Source: an uncultured Clostridium sp. (GTDB taxonomy: Bacteria; Bacillota; Clostridia; TANB77; CAG-508). Taken from it: DNA of 20,119 nt. The notes beneath the pieces are model-generated. The model did no database searches, was not told where the DNA came from, and worked only from the letters and a program-made list of their open reading frames with translations. The translations under genes and the position numbers were made by a program. Positions within the stretch are counted from its first letter, which is position 1. Every line of letters starts with the position of its first letter. Below are positions 16,674 to 20,119 of this stretch, in pieces. The stretch is from the NCBI GenBank assembly GCA_900554635.1, contig USHY01000021.1, positions 1 through 20,119 on the forward strand. Direction: 5' to 3'.

Positions 16674-16847
16674 ATGAATATAATTTTTATTGTTTTTTCT
16701 GTTATAGTATTTATAAAAACAATAAGCTATGGGATTTTTGAAATAAAAACAAATAACAATACCTTTGGTGGTATTGTTATATTTCTCATAGCTTTATTTG
16801 CTTTTATTTTTCCTAATGTAATTATTCTAACAAATGGATTATATTAA
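16674..16847 (+). CDS. small two-TM membrane protein, candidate germinant-receptor D subunit
   Basis: 57 aa from ATG 16674 (MNIIFIVFSVIVFIKT), with two hydrophobic segments (about residues 2-20 and 31-55) and a short polar loop (FEIKTNNNTF). The AAAGGAG (16655-16661) overlaps the gerC stop and lies 12 nt upstream. The earlier ATG at 16662 touches the binding site and is unlikely to be used. Small two-TM proteins encoded in or next to germinant receptor operons of Bacillus have been described as D subunits that modulate germination. Position, size and topology fit, but sequence homology was not tested. The stop overlaps the secG stop by 3-4 nt in convergent orientation. Confidence 0.7.
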   Translation: MNIIFIVFSVIVFIKTISYGIFEIKTNNNTFGGIVIFLIALFAFIFPNVIILTNGLY

Positions 16848-17071
16848 TATACTATGCTTAGAATAATTGCAAGTACTATGAAGACTACTCCTAGGATAAT
16901 TGTGTATTTTCTAAGTTGGCCTTCTTTTGTTCTACCCTTATTTTTCTCAAAGAATGAACTTCCTCCAGTTATAGCACTTGAAGCACCTTCATCTTCTTTT
17001 GATTGTGATAAAGTTAAGAATGTTAATACAACTGCAACTATTGAATATATTATTATTAATAATGTTTTCAT
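16844..17071 (-). CDS. secG: preprotein translocase subunit SecG
   Basis: SecG is the small subunit of the SecYEG channel and assists SecA-driven protein export. The 75-aa protein has the family layout: a first membrane helix (about residues 2-21), a conserved cytoplasmic loop with LSQSKEDE and a Ser/Gly-rich stretch (SSAITGGSSFFEKNKGRTKEG), and a second helix (about 54-75). The ATG at 17071 follows AGAAAGGTGA. It lies after scpA with its own likely promoter in the 76-nt gap and ends head-on against the germination operon. Confidence 0.93.
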   Translation of the reverse strand: MKTLLIIIYSIVAVVLTFLTLSQSKEDEGASSAITGGSSFFEKNKGRTKEGQLRKYTIILGVVFIVLAIILSIVY

Positions 17072-17108
17072 ATCAAAATCACCTTTCTCTTAATAAACTG
17101 ACTTTATT

Positions 17109-17137
17109 ATTGTAGCATAAAGTTTCTAAAAAAGCAA
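17109..17137 (-). promoter_or_regulatory. probable secG promoter
   Basis: TTGCTT (17132-17137) and TACAAT (17109-17114) on the minus strand are 17 nt apart and lie inside the scpA-secG gap, overlapping a hairpin. Confidence 0.5.
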
Positions 17138-17156
17138 TAATTTTATGCTATTTTTT
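17113..17156 (+). terminator. hairpin with T tract, likely plus-strand terminator past secG
   Basis: TAGCATAAA (17113-17121) pairs with TTTATGCTA (17142-17150) around a 20-nt loop. On the plus strand TTTTTT follows at once. On the minus strand no U tract follows, although the stem also lies at the scpA stop. It could end read-through transcripts of the ger operon after they cross secG. Confidence 0.45.
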
Positions 17157-17891
17157 GGAAACTATTATGTCCCCAAAGTTTTTGTTTTGTTCTGTTGTTA
17201 TTTTATTTCTTCTGCTTAGTTCTAACATTCCTGAAAAAGCTGTTACTGTTTCTAGTTTTGTGTATTTCTTGCTTGTGCATAGTGCTCCAAATATGAATTT
17301 ATGTTTTTTTACTAGTTCCCTGAAAATATCTTTTACTTTGCTTGCTACTGTAACTGTTTCTAATATGGCTATTTTCTCCATGTTTATTGCATTTTTATTT
17401 TTTTTGTTTTCATTTCTTTCTACTAGTAACCTATAGCTTTCTGCGATATCTTCTTTTTCATATTTTCTTTCTAGTTTTCGGTTTGGAAGTTCAATTTTTT
17501 CTGGCAACTTGAATATCCTTTTTGAATATGTGTTGTATTTTTCTCTAAATAGTTTTATTATTTCTTTATATCTTTTATATTCAATAATCCTTCTTATAAG
17601 TTCCTCTTCTGTAAGTTCTTCCTCATCTTCACCTTCTTTTGGTAAAAGGTGTTTTGATTTTAGGTACACTAAAGTTGATAGCATAACAATAAATTCGCTT
17701 GCTATTTCTAGGTTTAGTTCTTCCATAGCATTTAAGTATTCAATATACTGGTCTGTAATTTGGCTTATATTTACTTTATCTATATCCATTTTGTTTTTAT
17801 CTACTAAATGGCATAGAAGGTCTAGTGGACCTTCAAAGTTTTCTAGTTTTATGTTATATTTTTTTGTTTCTAATGTTAGTATTTCATTCAT
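17148..17891 (-). CDS. scpA: segregation and condensation protein A
   Basis: ScpA is the kleisin that bridges the SMC heads and, with ScpB, forms the bacterial condensin acting on chromosome segregation. The 247-aa protein has the family N-terminus (LENFEGPLDLLCHLVDKNKMDI, residues 17-38), the ISQITDQYIEYL helix, the EFIVMLSTLVYLKSKHLLP helix and a C-terminal winged-helix region. The ATG at 17891 has AAGGGAG 11 nt upstream. It follows recX after 18 nt and is probably co-transcribed from the recA promoter. scpB, often adjacent, is not next to it: secG follows instead. Confidence 0.93.
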   Translation of the reverse strand: MNEILTLETKKYNIKLENFEGPLDLLCHLVDKNKMDIDKVNISQITDQYIEYLNAMEELNLEIASEFIVMLSTLVYLKSKHLLPKEGEDEEELTEEELIRRIIEYKRYKEIIKLFREKYNTYSKRIFKLPEKIELPNRKLERKYEKEDIAESYRLLVERNENKKNKNAINMEKIAILETVTVASKVKDIFRELVKKHKFIFGALCTSKKYTKLETVTAFSGMLELSRRNKITTEQNKNFGDIIVSKK

Positions 17892-17909
17892 TGCTAGTTT
17901 GTCTCCCTT

Positions 17910-18347
17910 TTATTCTTGTGCTAGTTTTATTGTATCGCTTAAATAGCCCTTTTTTCTTAAATATTGTACTATTTCTTCGGTGCTCATTGTATTTTGTTTT
18001 TTTGTAAATATATTTTTAGCAGAGTGAATTTCATATTCTAACATTTCTTCTTTGTTTTGGCATATAAATTCATCTATATCATTCTTTTTTATTCCTTTAG
18101 CTATTAATTTGTATTCTATCTCTTTGATAGACATATTTTTAAGGTTTTTAAATTCTGCTACTGCTCTTTTTATATATTCTAGGTCGTTTATATATCCATT
18201 TGTTTTTAATTCTTCTATAACTTCCTCTACTTGTTCAAGAGGAAGTTCAGAGAATTTAAGTTTTATTTCTGCTTCAGTTCTTTTTTTATATAGAACATAT
18301 TTTAAAATTTTTGTTTTTAATTTATCATATTCTTCAAAATTATCCAT
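17910..18347 (-). CDS. recX: recombination regulatory protein RecX
   Basis: RecX binds RecA filaments and limits RecA activity. The 145-aa protein consists of the three-helix repeats typical of the family: the first with VLYKKRTEAEIKLKF and NGYINDLEYIKRAV, the middle with MSIKEIEYKLIAKGI, the last with EEIVQYLRKKGYL. It is towards the short end of the family. The ATG at 18347 is only 7 nt after the recA stop, with a weak binding site (AGTGGT), so translational coupling is likely. recA-recX pairing is common in bacteria and supports the call. Confidence 0.9.
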   Translation of the reverse strand: MDNFEEYDKLKTKILKYVLYKKRTEAEIKLKFSELPLEQVEEVIEELKTNGYINDLEYIKRAVAEFKNLKNMSIKEIEYKLIAKGIKKNDIDEFICQNKEEMLEYEIHSAKNIFTKKQNTMSTEEIVQYLRKKGYLSDTIKLAQE

Positions 18348-18354
18348 TTTACCA

Positions 18355-19413
18355 CTACTCTTCTGGTTCTGTTTCTTGTTCTGGGTCTACCACTTCATCT
18401 CCTAAGCTGTTTTCAAAAGCCTGCCTAAAGTTGTCTCTAATTTTTTCTTCTAGTTCTTTTGCTATTTCTGGGTTATTTTTGATATATGCTTTTGCATTTT
18501 CTCTGCCTTGTCCTATTTTTTCTCCTTTATAGCTAAACCATGCACCCGATTTTTCTACTAGATTCAAGTTTACTGCAATATCTAATATATTGCCTTCTTT
18601 TGATATTCCTTTTCCATATACAATATCAAATTCTGCTTCTCTAAAAGGTGGTGCAACTTTGTTTTTAATAACTTTTACTCTAGCTCTTGCTCCTGTAACT
18701 TCTCCATCTGTTTTTATATTTTCAATTTTTCTTATATCTAATCTAACTGAAGCATAGAATTTAAGTGCTCTACCACCTGGGGTTGTTTCAGGGTTTCCAA
18801 ACATTATTCCGACTTTTTCTCTTAATTGATTAATAAATACAATAACAGTTTTAGATTTATTAATTACACCAGCAAGTTTTCTAAGTGCTTGAGACATAAG
18901 CCTTGCTTGTAAACCAACATGAGCATCTCCCATATCTCCATCGATTTCTGCTTTTGGAACTAATGCTGCAACAGAGTCTACAACAATAATATCAACAGCT
19001 CCACTTCTAGTTAAAGCTTCTGCAATTTCTAGTGCTTGTTCTCCTGTATCTGGTTGTGATACTATTAGGTTATCTATATCAACTCCTAGATGTTTTGCAT
19101 AAACTGGGTCTAAAGCGTGTTCAGCATCAATAAAAGCTGCTTCTCCACCAAGTTTTTGTGCTTCTGCAATTGCATGTAATGCAAGTGTTGTTTTACCAGA
19201 AGACTCTGGTCCAAATATTTCTATAATTCTTCCTCTAGGAATACCTCCTATACCAAGTGCTATATCTAAGCTAAGTGCTCCAGTTGGAATAGCTTCAATA
19301 TTCATTGCTTTATATTCTCCAAGTTTCATTACTGAGCCTTTGCCAAACTGTTTTTCTATTTGCCCCAAAGCAGCTTCCAAAGCCTTTTTCTTTTCTAAAT
19401 TATCTGTACTCAT
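18355..19413 (-). CDS. recA: recombinase RecA
   Basis: RecA forms ATP-dependent filaments on single-stranded DNA, performs strand exchange and triggers LexA self-cleavage. The 352-aa protein is full length. It has the N-terminal oligomerisation helix, Walker A GPESSGKT (about residues 68-75), Walker B (VDIIVVDSVAAL), the loop L1 region (GDAHVGLQARLMSQALRKL), the allosteric NQLREKVG segment, loop L2 (GNPETTPGGRALKFYASVR) and an acidic C-terminal tail (DPEQETEPEE). The ATG at 19413 has TAGGAGGA at ideal spacing. A near-perfect promoter lies upstream. It heads a recA-recX-scpA unit. Confidence 0.98.
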   Translation of the reverse strand: MSTDNLEKKKALEAALGQIEKQFGKGSVMKLGEYKAMNIEAIPTGALSLDIALGIGGIPRGRIIEIFGPESSGKTTLALHAIAEAQKLGGEAAFIDAEHALDPVYAKHLGVDIDNLIVSQPDTGEQALEIAEALTRSGAVDIIVVDSVAALVPKAEIDGDMGDAHVGLQARLMSQALRKLAGVINKSKTVIVFINQLREKVGIMFGNPETTPGGRALKFYASVRLDIRKIENIKTDGEVTGARARVKVIKNKVAPPFREAEFDIVYGKGISKEGNILDIAVNLNLVEKSGAWFSYKGEKIGQGRENAKAYIKNNPEIAKELEEKIRDNFRQAFENSLGDEVVDPEQETEPEE

Positions 19414-19440
19414 AAAAAATTCCTCCTAAATTTATTTCTC

Positions 19441-19506
19441 AAAACTTTTGTTTGGTATTATTATATATTAAAAATTGAATTTGTCAATACTTTTTACAAA
19501 AGTTTT
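19441..19506. repeat. perfect 11-bp inverted repeat flanking the recA promoter
   Basis: AAAACTTTTGT at 19441-19451 is the exact reverse complement of 19496-19506. The arms lie outside the -10 and -35 boxes, 44 nt apart. Each arm is itself nearly palindromic (AAAA-C-TTTT). It could be an operator pair, but in such AT-rich DNA chance remains possible. Confidence 0.5.
19460..19487 (-). promoter_or_regulatory. sigma-A-type promoter of recA
   Basis: Perfect TTGACA (19482-19487) and TATAAT (19460-19465) on the minus strand are 16 nt apart. An 11-bp inverted repeat flanks the promoter. No consensus Firmicutes LexA box (CGAAC-N4-GTTCG type) was found, only a weak AAC-N4-GTT core at 19443-19452. Confidence 0.8.
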
Positions 19507-19576
19507 AAATATTTTTTCTCCCGATTACTTTATGTATTTAATCATATTTTGAGCAAAAATTCAAGAGTTTGCGGAT

Positions 19577-19617
19577 AAAAAAAAGAATTCCCAAGCCGAC
19601 CTAAGGTCCGGCTTGGG
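19577..19617 (-). terminator. strong intrinsic terminator upstream of recA
   Basis: On the minus strand CCCAAGCC (complement of 19610-19617) pairs with GGCTTGGG (complement of 19590-19597). An inner GACC/GGTC stem has a one-base bulge and a 3-nt loop. AATTC and a run of eight T (19577-19584) follow. It ends transcription coming from the right, before the recA promoter. Confidence 0.85.
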
Positions 19618-19701
19618 AGTGCTGGCAGTTACGAGGCTTGTTCTCCCACTGCACTCTAGCCTTCCACTTTCGCCCTATCCTACTCTACAACCTCTGGGAT
19701 A
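19590..19701 (-). ncRNA. candidate structured RNA, GC-rich block ending in a terminator
   Basis: About 110 nt are clearly GC-richer (over half by eye) than the surrounding AT-rich DNA and have no open protein frame on the minus strand. Besides the terminator stem, GAGTGC (19617-19622) pairs with GCACTC (19651-19656), extended by TGG (19623-19625) with CCA (19646-19648) across a 2-nt bulge. This arm shares one base with the terminator stem. A GC island with nested stems in AT-rich DNA is typical of structured RNA. I compared it from memory with SRP RNA, 5S rRNA, RNase P RNA and tRNA, and it matches none. The 5' end is unknown. It could also be the 3' UTR of the element to the right. Confidence 0.4.
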
Positions 19702-19818
19702 TCAGACTGATAATACTGGCATTCCTTCTGGTGCTCCAACAGTTGAATCAACTACATAAGAATATCCATCTACTGGTATATTTCCTAGTACGCTTGAATC
19801 TGTTGTCACTCTTAAAAT
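19702..19818 (-). pseudogene. short protein remnant, about 38 codons
   Basis: An open minus-strand frame starts after a TGA near 19820 and ends at TGA 19702-19704. It encodes ILRVTTDSSVLGNIPV and ends VGAPEGMPVLSV. It looks like a real protein C-terminus with ordinary composition, but has no good start or ribosome binding site. A GTG at 19809 is the only plausible start. A second frame just upstream reads KLNPKMNFK, which could be its continuation after an indel. I do not recognise the family. It may be the tail of a gene displaced by the neighbouring Rpn element. Confidence 0.35.
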
Positions 19819-19850
19819 TCATCTTGGGATTTAGTTTACAAATTGCTTGT

Positions 19851-20119
19851 TTATTCTTTTAATTTTTCGATTTCTTCTTGTGATAAACTAGTTAATTTAG
19901 AAATAAGCTCGATTGAAAGATTTTCTTTTAGCATGTTTTTGGCTATTTCATTTTTACCTTCGTTTCTTCCAGCCTTCATTCCTTTTTCTATTCCAGCCTT
20001 CATTCCTTCTTCTTTGCCAGCTTTCATTCCCTCTTCTATTCCAGCTTTCATTCCTTCTTCTTTGCCAGTTTTATATCCTTCATCTTTTGCATATTCTAAA
20101 CTTGCCTGCTCATCTCTTA
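19851..20119 (-). CDS. Rpn-family recombination-promoting nuclease/putative transposase, C-terminal part
   Basis: The last 88 residues of a gene that continues beyond the right edge. The visible part has the segment DEQASLEYAKDEG, then tandem 8-residue units (KTGKEEG, MKAGIEEG, MKAGKEEG, MKAGIEKG, MKAGRNEG) and a C-terminal helix pair (NEIAKNMLKENLSIELISKL and LSQEEIEKLKE). This tail is characteristic of the PD-(D/E)XK nuclease family transposase / Rpn group, whose members cut DNA and promote RecA-independent recombination. The nuclease domain is outside the window, so activity cannot be judged. A complete gene with a start at 20051 is unlikely because the frame stays open and repeat-like to the edge. 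Confidence 0.8.
   Translation of the reverse strand, partial: RDEQASLEYAKDEGYKTGKEEGMKAGIEEGMKAGKEEGMKAGIEKGMKAGRNEGKNEIAKNMLKENLSIELISKLTSLSQEEIEKLKE
19969..20088. repeat. 24-bp tandem repeat inside the Rpn-family gene
   Basis: Units beginning CCAGC start at 19969, 19993, 20017 and 20041, with a diverged unit (CCAGTTTTATATCC) at 20065. Each unit encodes eight residues of the MKAGxEEG type, so loss or gain of a unit keeps the frame. Confidence 0.9.

Noticed and set aside
19443..19452. LexA (SOS) box in the recA leader
   Set aside because: Only the AAC-N4-GTT core is present, and the flanking G/C bases of the Firmicutes consensus are A/T. It is too weak in AT-rich DNA.
19590..19701. SRP RNA, 5S rRNA or RNase P RNA for the GC-rich block
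   Set aside because: The diagnostic SRP apical motif (GGTCAGGTCCGGAAGG type), the 5S rRNA core and the RNase P conserved segments are all absent.
19638..19862. Plus-strand frame of 74 codons
   Set aside because: It lies opposite the RNA-like block and the protein remnant, has no ribosome binding site, and has the Leu-rich composition of a shadow frame.

Overview
The window comes from a low-GC, AT-rich Gram-positive genome of the endospore-forming Clostridia type. The evidence is AGGAGG-type ribosome binding sites, TTGACA/TATAAT promoters, a spore germinant-receptor operon, a recA-recX-scpA cluster, a heterodimeric ABC exporter and an Rpn-family nuclease/transposase tail. I cannot name the genus. 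No CRISPR array, prophage or complete insertion sequence is visible.

Layout. Almost everything except the ger operon lies on the minus strand, so transcription runs right to left. At the left edge is a tRNA-Arg(ACG), cut by the window end, with its own promoter. Next come acpS and then a transcription unit read as DUF84 NTPase -> thrS -> WG-repeat membrane protein (-> acpS). Its promoter overlaps the typA terminator. To its right are typA and the rpsB-tsf operon, which has a strong promoter and a long leader with a possible 9-codon upstream ORF. A monocistronic 108-aa gene of unknown function and a two-gene heterodimeric ABC exporter (8819-12468) follow. The plus-strand operon gerA-gerB-gerC plus a small two-TM gene (12632-16847) meets secG head-on. 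After secG come scpA, recX and recA (17148-19413). The right end (19414-20119) holds the recA promoter, a strong terminator after a GC-rich, structured RNA-like block, a short protein remnant and the C-terminus of an Rpn-family protein.

How the genes work together. rpsB, tsf, typA, thrS and the tRNA serve translation. The ger operon builds a spore nutrient receptor. recA and recX act in recombination, scpA in chromosome organisation, secG in protein export and acpS in lipid synthesis.

Most interesting observation. Two genes are split by +1 frame breaks: the DUF84 NTPase once and gerC twice. At all three breaks an in-frame CGG codon sits where skipping its C makes GGA or GGC (Gly) and restores the conserved protein. 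In a by-eye scan of about 6,200 codons I found only one other in-frame CGG in a full-length gene (the atypical 108-aa ORF), although CGA, CGC and CGT are used. This suggests that CGG is a shunned, poorly decoded codon that provokes or tolerates +1 shifts. Sequencing error or pseudogenes must be excluded first.
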